From contig JALJEE010003065.1 of assembly GCA_023231475.1 (NCBI GenBank), positions 1 through 40,552 of the forward strand: a stretch of 40,552 bases of DNA, written 5' to 3'. Below, piece after piece: positions 32,501 through 40,552 of this stretch. The notes beneath the pieces were generated by a model, which searched no databases, was not told the origin of the DNA, and saw nothing but the letters and a program-made list of their open reading frames with translations. Each line of letters begins with the position of its first letter. Position 1 is the stretch's first letter. This DNA comes from Seison nebaliae (taxonomy: Eukaryota > Rotifera > Pararotatoria > Seisonacea > Seisonidae). A program made the translations under genes and the position numbers.

Positions 32501-33197
32501 TGGTGTTCGTTTGCGAATGTTACTTCATTATTTTTATGTAAATCTGATAGTAGTATTGTGTAGATGTAAGTAAAGGAAGATGGTTGAAAGAAAGAACAAC
32601 AATATTCAGGTGCGTATTAGCTCATTGTCAATTGCTGCGTAATCATATCAATTATGCAACGAGGTAATAATTAACTCAGCTGTCCTTCTTATTTGCCCAA
32701 TTGACGAACAGTGAAATTATTTCTGTTAGAATTTCTATTTATTCCAATTCGAATCTTCTTCTCATTCGAACTGTTGCTATTCATACTGTCGATTCGATAA
32801 TGATGGTAATAATTATGGTGATGATAAAGAGATAACATACGAGTAAGAAGTTCGGAAAAATATTTTCGTCAACTTTACAAGTGGAACGGAAGAACGGAAA
32901 TATAAAAGAAGATTGGAGGAAGAAGCTAAACCATATTAAGAGATTGAATAATAAGAATCGTATTGTTAGATGAGATAACAACTTACAGAGGGCAACGAAC
33001 AAATGTATTCGGTTCGCGGTTAACACATAAAGAGTATCGAGGAGGAAGATAAAAAATATCATTTGCGAAATAACTAATCTAAATATTTCCGCATCAATCA
33101 TCATAAATCATTTTGCAGCTGACTTAAATTAAGATGACGGAAATCAATTATTTTATTGTAATTTCGAAACTAGAATGATTTCATTCCATTATTCATC
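29522..33197. other. Large intergenic region, no gene supported
   Basis: This is the longest stretch without a recognised gene (3.7 kb) in an otherwise compact window. It separates the divergent tetraspanin and GPCR genes. I see only AT-rich sequence, a GAT/ATG repeat near 29708-29724, a near-duplicated CCATCGACGAT at about 30000 and 30038, and ATT-rich tracts near 32180-32210. Short open frames occur on both strands but have the composition expected by chance. Distal regulatory sequence for the GPCR, or unrecognised ncRNA or 5' UTR exons, would fit. Confidence 0.5.
32323..32332 (+). promoter_or_regulatory. Possible TATA box
   Basis: TATAAAAAGC followed by the locally GC-richer GGAAGGTGGAGGAGTTGC is the best core-promoter-like string upstream of the GPCR, 866 bp before its ATG. 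If used, a 5' UTR intron would be likely. This is motif evidence only. Confidence 0.2.
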
Positions 33198-34994
33198 ATG
33201 AGACAACTTTTCGACTTCGTTGATATTATGGTGATCACCATCTTTACCACAACCATCTTCATTGCCGTTATGCTCAATCTTCTGGTTATCGGAGCACTCA
33301 TATATCGTTCATGCTTTCGATCACGTAATCAATACAACAGCATTCTCTCTCACCGTTCCAACATATCGATACCGGCCAATTGTATTGTGAAGACGAACAA
33401 CGAAAGAGCAATAAATCATTATCAATCAATTACCATCAAGAGGAATTGTGAAATCTTCCCGAAAAAATTCTCCAAATCACAATCGTTCGATAGTCACGAT
33501 GATATTCATCGATCATCTGACGGTTTACGATTATCAAAAATGAAGGCTGGTCTCTTAACTTCGCCACTCACCACGAGTGGAAGTATGGATAGAGGAAAAT
33601 CTTCCAATCAGACCAGTATCAGGAAACGATATAAAGGAATTATGAAAAGTGAATTAATGCCATTCATTTTCAATTTGGCAATGAGTGATCTCATCAATTG
33701 TCTGATTGCCATTCCATTCTCCATCTCTCAAAGTCTTCTAAGAAGATGGATTTATGGAGCATTCTTATGTCATTGTGTGAAAGTGATGCAATATTTTGCA
33801 GCTTGTTTAAGTGCCTACACTCTAATAGTTATCGGAATTAATCGATATTTCGTAGTGAAATTCCCATTGAAACGTGAGATGATTCGTCGTCGAACTACAC
33901 GAATTTTGGTGATTGTCTGGATCATCACTATTATCATCACATCACCAGCATTCTCTATATCTCGACAAATTTACCAGTCGAAACTTGACGGGAATAAGAT
34001 CGATATTGAAAGTTTGTTCAATTTATGTCGATTATGGAATACGAACACGTCGAACTTAATGGAGGATGGTGAGAAGAACGAATCGATGATTCTCCCAACT
34101 ATCGATACATTTTGGAACGAATCGACAACTCATCTATTAAATCAATTCGAGAATAATCAATCGTTCAATCAACTTCTTCATTTGAATTGGCCAAATCAAA
34201 AATATTTATTCTATAAACGATTAATGATCGAGGCGATGAATGAAATGAATTTAATTGAAGAAATCAAATCTAACCATTCCACAAATCTTTCAAATTATCA
34301 GAGAACTATCTTCCTCTCTACTAGAATCAAATTATTCCAATTTTCCTTAAAACATTTCATTTCTGATACGTTTGCTGACAATTTTATTCAAAGGGAGAAC
34401 ATGGATAATTTAATTAGATCTCATGTTCACATCTTCTATCGTTATCATCAAGAACTCGAATGTTCCACATTCAATTTGAATAAAATTCATTCTGTTGTGT
34501 CTCATGATTTGGAATCGGTTTGTGGCGAAGATTTTTTATTACCCAAAAAATATTTCAATCTCGCATTCACTTTATACACTCTATGTATGACTTATATCGT
34601 TCCAGTTACCATTCTCAGATTCACTTATGGTCATATCACTCAAAAGTTGGAGAATCATGTCATTCCTGGTCATTCAACTACTTTACGACCTTGCTCCATT
34701 TCGACGAGTAAGAAGAAACGTGCAATTCGAACCTTACAATTACTCTCCGTTCTCTTCTCAGTTACATGGGCACCAGTGTATCTTTTCCAATTAGTTTATT
34801 ATACTATCATTATCGACTTCTTTCCACATTCAAGTCATTTATTCAATGAACGGATCATCTCTATTATCTACTACTTCTGCATTTGGATGACAAGTTTAAA
34901 TTGTTGCATAAATCCTTTTATCTATGGCCTAGTGAAACAAGAGTATGGTATTAAATTTCTTACTCAAATGAGACAATTGTCGAAAAGAATTTAG
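33198..34994 (+). CDS. Class A (rhodopsin-like) GPCR with oversized IL1 and ECL2
   Basis: A single exon of 598 aa with seven helices: TM1 about 12-36 (N27), TM2 153-175 (LAMSD, D164), TM3 186-213 (C191), TM4 236-255, TM5 453-478 (P469), TM6 509-537 (SVTWAPV, W524/P526), TM7 553-578 (NPFIY, 572-576). The DRY box is NRY (215-217). These are rhodopsin-family hallmarks; WxP and NPFIYG with a basic third loop fit peptide-receptor groups, but no ligand can be named. Three features are odd: the N-terminus is only about 10 residues, the first intracellular loop is about 115 residues with Ser/Lys-rich sequence, and ECL2 is about 197 residues, Asn-rich, ending in VCGEDF, whose C442 should pair with C191. 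All loops stay in frame. AATAAA follows near 35024. Confidence 0.88.
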   Translation: MRQLFDFVDIMVITIFTTTIFIAVMLNLLVIGALIYRSCFRSRNQYNSILSHRSNISIPANCIVKTNNERAINHYQSITIKRNCEIFPKKFSKSQSFDSHDDIHRSSDGLRLSKMKAGLLTSPLTTSGSMDRGKSSNQTSIRKRYKGIMKSELMPFIFNLAMSDLINCLIAIPFSISQSLLRRWIYGAFLCHCVKVMQYFAACLSAYTLIVIGINRYFVVKFPLKREMIRRRTTRILVIVWIITIIITSPAFSISRQIYQSKLDGNKIDIESLFNLCRLWNTNTSNLMEDGEKNESMILPTIDTFWNESTTHLLNQFENNQSFNQLLHLNWPNQKYLFYKRLMIEAMNEMNLIEEIKSNHSTNLSNYQRTIFLSTRIKLFQFSLKHFISDTFADNFIQRENMDNLIRSHVHIFYRYHQELECSTFNLNKIHSVVSHDLESVCGEDFLLPKKYFNLAFTLYTLCMTYIVPVTILRFTYGHITQKLENHVIPGHSTTLRPCSISTSKKKRAIRTLQLLSVLFSVTWAPVYLFQLVYYTIIIDFFPHSSHLFNERIISIIYYFCIWMTSLNCCINPFIYGLVKQEYGIKFLTQMRQLSKRI

Positions 34995-35264
34995 AACAAT
35001 TTCTTTTTCATTTAATTCTAAAATAAATTTATTTCTATTTTTAGTATAATAATATAACTTTTCTTTATCAAAATATTCCTTGAAATGATTAGGCTTATAA
35101 TAAATGATTATAATGGAAGATATTGATTAATACATCCGCATGATCTCGAAAAACATTCCTTTGAATCTCTGATGATTGTGAAAATGATTTCTGACATGAT
35201 ACCTCGATATAGATGTTCTATGTCCTATACATATAGAGAACATATAGAACTTTTCCCATCCATA

Positions 35265-35780
35265 CTATTTGGAGGGGTTACTAGAGAGATAAAAATATAT
35301 TGTATCGTATTCGATTTTCATGAATTTGGTTTGGTTCTTTGTTCTTATTACTGGTGCCAATGGTGGGTTCCAGTGTCTTATCGCTTTGTTTGAATGTCTA
35401 CTGACAATTAATTTTTCATCTGGCCCGAATACCATTAGACTCCATTGATCCTAAAGAAGTAATTTGCCGGTGACATAAGTTGTTCCTCTTTGAATGTTCC
35501 TTTTTTTATTTTCCCTTTCTGTCAATATTTTCAGTTATTGATTTGTTGAGATCATCACATTTAGTTCAGTTTGTCGTACGATGGTGGTTTTGTCGTATGG
35601 TGAACATTTTTTGACACATGATGTGTCATTTGCTCCATCTTTATGACTCAGCATTCCGTACATGCATTCCGTTTTCTGGGCTGTTTCGAGTACCATTGTG
35701 TGACAGATAGTCACTATAGTGGTCACTTGGCAATGTTCTGGTTCTAAGTGGACCACTCTCTGTGGCAATTCCACTTCCAA
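35265..35780 (-). pseudogene. Coding-like block, unrecognised (gene fragment or decayed element)
   Basis: On the minus strand two open stretches lie in line. The first is 81 codons, 35780-35535, containing five cysteines in short motifs (PEHCQVTTIVTICH, TECMYGM, TSCVKKC). The second is about 60 codons from about 35449 to 35265, starting DQWSLMVFGPDEKLIVSRHS, directly after TTACTTCTTTAG, a good acceptor. Base composition is much less AT-rich than the flanks, as in real exons of this window. The first stretch has a stop just upstream and no good ATG. I recognise no domain. It may be two exons of a diverged gene or part of a mobile element. Confidence 0.3.
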
Positions 35781-35783
35781 TGA

Positions 35784-35802
35784 TTACCACTTAAAGTGGT
35801 AA
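35784..35802. repeat. Perfect palindrome TTACCACTT-A-AAGTGGTAA
   Basis: Nine-base arms separated by one base. Another short palindrome, TGACACA-TGA-TGTGTCA, lies at about 35610-35626. Such sites can bind dimeric factors or mark transposon ends; no partner is known. Confidence 0.5.
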
Positions 35803-36648
35803 AACTGTTTTCAGTTATTACTGTATATCAGTTCTTTTGGTAATTGTATCTGACAATGATAATACAAATTTTTGAAGTTAAAATCTTAATTTTTAAATGG
35901 CAATTAAGGTATTTTCCAAAGGTAACCTTTGTAAAATTTCACTCAATTCCGCTATATTTTAATATCCCTCTTTTGTAATAATTCATATAATGATTTGAGT
36001 AATTTCTACGCTTTCTACAATTATCTACGCTTTTCTCTTTGAGTCGATTTGATAGAGAAAAAGTGACGAAGTTGAACGTAATAATTGTCGTGCAGATTCT
36101 TCTTCGAATAACTAAATAGAATAACTAAATCGGTTATGGTGGAACATGTAAGAATAAATCAACAATATAAAATTCTCTCAATAACTCAAAAGATTTACAA
36201 AGTTAATTCATTTATAGTTATACTCACTGTCAGTGTACTTTTAACATTTCTGGAAAGAATATTTCTTTATTAATTAACCTTTTGATATATCTGAAAAATT
36301 ATCATTGATAATCGTAAAACAAGAGTAGAACTACAATAAATGATGTAATTAATTTGTCACAAAACGAATTTGATTTTTTAAAAAACATTAAAAATTAGAA
36401 TAAAATGATGGATATAATTTAATAGAGAAATTACTGATCAATATCGAAAATTAAAATCTTTAAATTTTTCAGGATTTAATTGTAAATATTTTGAATTATT
36501 AAATGTTTATGTCATGAACAATTATTGAAAGAGAGCGTTGTAATTATGGTTGATTTAGACCTAGAAATTATTTATTAGAATGAGTATCTAATTATGAATA
36601 ATCTGGAGCATAAATATATTTGATCAAGTAATGACAACGATGAACTAT

Positions 36649-37812
36649 TTAAGAAATTTCCCCGAAAAGTTTAACTGATAATTCCTCTTCCAAAGTAGGA
36701 ATATTCTTCGATTTATCTTTATTGAACTGCTCAAACATTTCAATAATTCTATCCTCTTGCTCCTCCTGCAAATGATTATGATTCTTCAAAACGAACTTAG
36801 CTAGAACATCTCGCTTCCCATTATCTAGTAAATATTCGACATCTGTTTCAGGATCCATTTTCCTGCAATACTTTTTGAACTGGAAAGCATATAATCCATA
36901 GATCATATGTAAGAATGGATCACGTTTTAGAATACCTGTACTATTTTGATTGTTGACGATTGGCTTGAGAGCTTCCATCATTATCGTTTCCATATCTTCC
37001 TGTTTCTTACATTTAATCATCAGTTTCGCTGCTAAACATTTGACATGTTCTAAATTCATACCATCTCCCCGAAGTGGTCTCCTACAAATCTCCTCTAACA
37101 TTCCCTTCCACAATTCCAAAAAATTAGAAACAGCTAAATTAAATTGTTGACTCTCATCGCCTAATGTGCCTCCCGCATGTTGACGTCCGGTACGGATGGT
37201 ACGTACTTTATGCTCTGATTTGGGCATTGGTTTAGAATCGAATGAAAACGTTTTCGATCTACTCTCCTTTACCTTTTTCTTCTTTTTCCCACTCATCTTT
37301 TTCTTCTTCTTTCCCATCTTCCTACCTTTAGTTCTTCTTGATTTTCTAAAACTATTTTTCTTTGTCGATTTTTTACTAAAAACACTAAGTCTGTCTATTT
37401 GAGTAGTCGAGTCGGCATTTTGATTTGTACTCGACATCGGTTTGTACACTATCTTTGGTGTGCTGTGTTCGATGGGTGAGTCTCTTGAAACTGAATTATT
37501 ATAATTCATATCACTATCCACCATCGTCTTTATAGTTTTCATAATAAAATTTTTTTGATTTATTTCTGATGGTAATAACTCACTAATCGCCTTACACTTA
37601 TTTTCGATTTGCTTTATTTCTTTTTGATGGAATTCACTGGATTCTTCACTACTCTCATTACTCACATTCCAATGATCATCTCCTTCAAATGAAATATTTC
37701 GTTTTTTCTCTTTTTTTTCAGATAAACTTCTTTTAATTCTTCGTGGAAGATTTTTTAGTTTTCTTTTCTTCATATCTTTCTCACTTAGCATAATACTCTT
37801 CCTCATCCTCAC
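36649..37812 (-). CDS. Lys-rich protein with a C-terminal helical region, unrecognised
   Basis: A single exon of 387 aa from the ATG at 37812. The first 230 residues are strongly basic and low in complexity, with several lysine clusters (MGKKKKKMSGKKKKK), RKSRRTKGRK and Ser/Glu patches, and look disordered and nuclear or nucleolar. From about residue 230 the sequence becomes ordered and mainly helical: FNLAVSNFLELWKGMLEEI, AAKLMIKCKK, FLHMIYGLYAFQFKKYC, then charged helices ending in a short acidic tail. There is no enzyme motif, signal peptide or membrane segment. The long uninterrupted frame and the change in character argue that it is a real gene. RNA or chromatin binding would fit the basic half, but that is inference. 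Confidence 0.6.
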   Translation of the reverse strand: MRMRKSIMLSEKDMKKRKLKNLPRRIKRSLSEKKEKKRNISFEGDDHWNVSNESSEESSEFHQKEIKQIENKCKAISELLPSEINQKNFIMKTIKTMVDSDMNYNNSVSRDSPIEHSTPKIVYKPMSSTNQNADSTTQIDRLSVFSKKSTKKNSFRKSRRTKGRKMGKKKKKMSGKKKKKVKESRSKTFSFDSKPMPKSEHKVRTIRTGRQHAGGTLGDESQQFNLAVSNFLELWKGMLEEICRRPLRGDGMNLEHVKCLAAKLMIKCKKQEDMETIMMEALKPIVNNQNSTGILKRDPFLHMIYGLYAFQFKKYCRKMDPETDVEYLLDNGKRDVLAKFVLKNHNHLQEEQEDRIIEMFEQFNKDKSKNIPTLEEELSVKLFGEIS

Positions 37813-38112
37813 AATTAAATAAACATGAAATTCTCTTTCTCAATTCGATTTTTCAAAAATGAAAAAAAAATAAGAACTGAAAAATAATTCAAAAGAATTA
37901 GAGTGTCGTTAAAAGCGAAAGACGAAAGAGAAAGTAGAAAAACGGGAGTAAATAAATGAAAGATAAAATTTATATTATCTTCAAACCAATTCGTTTTACT
38001 AACGAAATATTTTATAAATATAATGAAAATATTTTAAAAAATTAAAATCTTCTCTCTTTTCAGTGTTCAGATGTGTTTTCTTTCACATATATGGGGGGGA
38101 GGGGGGAAATGA
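37813..38112. other. Short spacer with a G7-A-G6 run
   Basis: Upstream of the Lys-rich gene and downstream of UBE2V (both minus strand). It contains a purine-rich stretch near 37850-37960 and GGGGGGGAGGGGGG at 38093-38106, exceptional in this AT-rich DNA, six bases after the UBE2V stop on the transcribed strand's 3' side. Nothing else was seen. Confidence 0.6.
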
Positions 38113-38591
38113 TTAATAAGTTGAACTGTCTGGAGGTTGTGTCAATTTGGCGTTTTCCCTTTTGAGCATCGTCTCTTTGATGTCGACGAGAATGTCTCTG
38201 ATGCACGAATCTTTCGTCCATTTTCTTAGACTTTTGAAATTGTGCGAATTCAACTAGAATAGTTCCAAAGAGATGAAGATATAGAAATGATTAAATGATT
38301 GAAAACCGTTCCATCCGTATTAACGCCTTGCAAATTGATGCGATGTGCAAATCTGACAGTGGGCGCTTTCTGCGGATATGTTTCATCACAAACAACTTTC
38401 AATGTATAAATCCTTTCACGGAAATTCGTATTGGAAGGACCGATGATTGTGCATATCCAGAATTTGAGTTGATGATCGTCCTCGTTCTCCAAACCCCAAG
38501 AGAGTGTGCCATCAGTATTTCTCTTTTGTCCATCCTCCAATTCGTCGAGAAGTTTGAAACTTCGAGGCGTTTCAATTGTCGTATGCGTCAT
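38113..38591 (-). CDS. UBE2V2: Ubiquitin-conjugating E2 variant (UEV), UBE2V1/2-like
   Basis: Minus-strand exons 38591-38307 and 38253-38113, phase 0, 53-nt intron (GTTTTC...ATTCTAG), give 141 aa (human 145-147). UEVs pair with UBC13 (UBE2N) to build Lys63-linked ubiquitin chains in DNA damage tolerance and signalling. The family pattern is complete: PRSFKLLDELEDGQK, DGTLSWGLENEDD, IIGPSNTNFRERIYTLKV, YPQKAPTVRF, then KWTKDSCIRDILVDIK and a tail TQPP-D. The catalytic cysteine of active E2 enzymes is absent at the expected place, as in all UEVs. The second exon was recognised by the alignment and phase. It is transcribed away from ZMYND12, with 209 bp between the start codons. V1 and V2 cannot be separated. 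Confidence 0.93.
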
Positions 38592-38800
38592 TTGGATAAG
38601 AAAGAAGAATAATATTTGAAAAACAGCAACTTCAAATTTTTTCTTATTGGACTAGAAATTTGAATTTTTCAAAAATTGCTCAATCCATTTCCTCTTCATT
38701 TAGATGTGGTTTTCTCCGAATCCGTCGCTCATTCGAAAAAACTTTTCATTTTCGTTTCTATGACAACAAGAATTGTTTTAAATTTAAACCATCTCCCAAA
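38592..38800. promoter_or_regulatory. Compact divergent promoter, UBE2V / ZMYND12
   Basis: Only 209 bp separate the two start codons, so both 5' UTRs and promoters must fit here. No TATA box is seen. The sequence is AT-rich with pyrimidine tracts on the plus strand (TCCATTTCCTCTTCATTTAG ends at about 38701). An open plus-strand frame runs through part of it in phase with ZMYND12, but the ATG at 38801 matches the usual N-terminus. Confidence 0.6.
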
Positions 38801-40237
38801 ATGGCGTCGACAGACCCGCTAGATAAAGTCTATCCATTAGCTTCCTCTAAACAAAACACGAAAATTTGTGAGTTATGTCGTAAACCGGCATATCTCCGTT
38901 GCTCCAAATGCAAAGTGGCTTATTATTGGTTTTGATATTGATTCGAATTCATCTCATTTAATTTCTATTAGTTGTGAAGATCATCGTTTAGCTGATTGGT
39001 CGAGTATCCATCAATATACCTGTGATGATTTGAAGATTTTAAGAACGCCCATGACTTTCCTACCGTCAAGTGAACAACGCGCTGAACGCGATCAACAACT
39101 TATGTTAAAACGGGAATCTATTCGCAATATAGCTCTTAGTGTCGGACGGAAATATCTCTTCCAAAACGAATATGAGAAAGCCATTCCTGCTGCTTTACAA
39201 GTCATCGTTTATGAGAAGACTGAGAAGGATGTGGCTCAACTAATTCCTGCATATCTCATATTAGCCGAGGCTAGTCAAGGTTTAGGCAATTTGGAACAAG
39301 CACAAACTTATATGGCACAAGCAGAATGGGCAGTTTTGAAATTGAAGAATTGTCCCTTAGAAATTCGTTATCAATTCCATAGAAATATGGCAATGTTGGA
39401 AGCAGCTAAAGGACACATTTCTGAAGCATTACGTCATCTGGCCACGGATGTTAGTTGGAATTAATTTTTAAATATTTTATTTCATTTCTTTTTAGATTTA
39501 TTATGCAACTGAGAAATTTGGATTATCAAATATTCATGTGATTAGCGGTTATTTTTTGATGGCGAACATCTTCTATAAACAGGAATATTATCGAAAGGCA
39601 ATGCCACTTTATGAACAAGTGTCAGTGATCTGGTATGATTATTTGAGAGAGCGCGTTTTACGTAAAATGTTAATAATTCGAGAGAATATCAAAATGGGAA
39701 AAAAAGAAGAAATTCTTCATCCTTCAGTCACTTTAGGTTAATAGTCTCTCATGTCAACATTATTGTATATTTCTTTCAGATTTGTCATTGAATGCTGAAG
39801 TGAGAAAGATAATTCAATCATTATATGATTTGAGAATGATAGACAATGACGAACAGTTTCAAGAGAATATCGATAATCCAAAATTGTCTCGAACTCCTTT
39901 CCTCGATTTCGGAATTAGTGCATTGACTTTGGCAATGATCTATTACTTATCGGTAGAATTGGATGAATGTAAGAAATATTGTCTGATTGCGAGAAAATAT
40001 CTAATGAAATCTCTCGAATTTCGCAATATCAAATATGAAGATAATCAAGATCATATTATTGGTCGGGAAGTACCGGAGAAATTAAATGAAGAAGAGATTC
40101 TTGAACGATACGCAATGAAAGTGAATGAAGAGACGTTAGGTGATACACTCTCATATAAAACGATTATTGGTCGAGGAGAGAATTGTATGGAATTATCATA
40201 TTCTATGTTATATTATATGGAATATTATAAATTTTGA
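38801..40237 (+). CDS. ZMYND12: ZMYND12, MYND-finger TPR protein of cilia/flagella
   Basis: Four exons, 38801-38928, 38972-39449, 39496-39736 and 39780-40237 (introns 43, 46 and 43 nt), give 434 aa. The MYND zinc finger at residues 23-60 (CELCRKPA, CSKCKVAYYC, H56, C60) is split by the first intron, and the phase-2 join restores the YYC ligand. The TPR-type helices that follow match human ZMYND12 closely: QKYLFEGK-like GRKYLFQNEYEKAIPAALQ, LIPAYLILAEASQGLG, AEWAVLK, then SGYFLMANIFYK and a C-terminal helical part. In mammals ZMYND12 is an axonemal protein working with TTC29 and DNALI1, and its loss causes sperm flagellar defects. Its retention here implies motile cilia or flagellate sperm. 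The start at 38801 is an ATG shortly before DKVYPLA, which aligns with the human N-terminus. AATAAA lies near 40250. Confidence 0.92.
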
Positions 40238-40552
40238 AGAATCTCATTTAAATAAATTATGGGCAATTATCATCTTTTATTGATGTTTTTAACAAAAATT
40301 TTTCTAACAAATCTCTAAATCTTGTAAGATAGTGCTGTGATTATGATCCGTGAGTCCAAAGTGATAAGACTCGAGCCCTCCATACATTTTGGAAAAAAAA
40401 AATCCAGATATGATAAGAGTCCTATACATACAAGGCTCGAGCCAAGCTATTAGCCAGACTCATGCTTTGGCTCGAGTCCTCTCATGAATCGGAATCGATT
40501 CCTCTCTTTAGCATGGTCTTTAGCTTTAGACAAAATTCGATATTTTTTAAAT
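40238..40552. repeat. Right-edge intergenic with CTCGAG-centred repeats
   Basis: GACTCGAGCC at 40368-40377, the palindrome GGCTCGAGCC at 40434-40443 and GGCTCGAGTC at 40469-40478 are related. The first and last are exact reverse complements, flanked by similar TGATAAGA and TCCTCTCATGA strings. The unit looks like a foldback repeat that may continue beyond the window. No gene was seen. Confidence 0.5.

Larger units (their letters stand above)
34995..36648. other. Intergenic, mostly unexplained
   Basis: Besides the coding-like block at 35265-35780 and the palindrome after it, the region is AT-rich with a tandem ACTAAAT(A/C)G near 36111-36131. It separates the convergent GPCR and Lys-rich protein genes. 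No further gene, RNA or transposon is recognised. Confidence 0.45.

Noticed and set aside
32781..33104. 107-codon minus-strand hydrophobic frame upstream of the GPCR
   Set aside because: Phe/Leu/Ile-rich content is what a purine-rich opposite strand yields by chance; no family motif.
35172..35393. 73-codon plus-strand frame
   Set aside because: Lies opposite the more coding-like minus-strand frame and has no ATG-supported conserved segment.
1..40552. tRNA, rRNA, snRNA and CRISPR search by eye
   Set aside because: No B-box GGTTCGANTCC in cloverleaf context, no conserved U1/U2/U4/U5/U6 starts, and no regularly spaced direct repeats of CRISPR type.

Overview
The window is nuclear DNA of a small, AT-rich, gene-dense metazoan. 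Every recognisable gene is a conserved animal gene (TMEM97, PIKFYVE, an RNF141-like RING protein, TRMU, an E2F4/5-type factor, a tetraspanin, a class A GPCR, UBE2V, ZMYND12). Nearly all introns are very short: 24 of the 25 best-supported ones are 37-69 nt, with in-frame splice phases. ZMYND12 is a cilium/sperm-flagellum gene in animals where it has been studied, so a lineage with motile cilia or flagellate sperm is likely (rotifer, orthonectid or tardigrade-like animals fit; nematodes and mites fit less well). The species cannot be fixed from the sequence alone. No rRNA, tRNA, CRISPR array or bacterial operon was seen.

Layout. 1-2.6 kb: a truncated hAT-type transposase and MITE-like repeats. 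2.6-10.75 kb, + strand: TMEM97 then PIKFYVE. 11.7-13.06 kb: RNF141-like E3. 13.25-13.83 kb: a six-copy tandem repeat whose unit carries a hairpin. 14.6-16 kb, - strand: TRMU. 16.7-17.2 kb: decayed LINE reverse-transcriptase pieces in both orientations. 17.4-19.4 kb, - strand: a four-exon gene that I reconstruct as signal peptide, novel N-terminal region, Lys-Pro repeat and a complete Ulp1/C48 protease. 20.15-21.34 kb: E2F4/5. 21.7-23.5 kb, - strand: a type II membrane glycosyltransferase-like protein. 24.2-25.35 kb: a long-inverted-repeat MITE, a decayed FLYWCH finger and a minisatellite. 25.45-27.48 kb: an 11-exon mucin-like type I membrane protein with no recognised family. 27.8-28.3 kb: a Tudor-like protein. 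28.6-29.5 kb, - strand: a tetraspanin. 29.5-33.2 kb: no gene seen. 33.2-35 kb: a GPCR with very large loops. 36.6-37.8 kb, - strand: an unrecognised Lys-rich protein. 38.1-40.2 kb: UBE2V and ZMYND12 sharing a 209-bp divergent promoter.

The genes do not form one pathway: they cover endolysosomal lipid signalling (PIKFYVE), ER sterol biology (TMEM97), mitochondrial tRNA thiolation (TRMU), ubiquitin or SUMO-type chemistry (RNF141-like, UBE2V, the C48 protease), cell-cycle transcription (E2F) and cell-surface functions. The strongest leads for new biology are the secreted-looking C48 protease with a Lys-Pro repeat, the orphan mucin-like receptor, the GPCR with oversized IL1 and ECL2, and a genome-wide-looking preference for 5' splice sites that begin GTT (21 of 25 introns).

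Exon joins were derived from open frames, splice dinucleotides, phase arithmetic and similarity remembered from known families, not from transcripts. Joins that remain ambiguous are marked.
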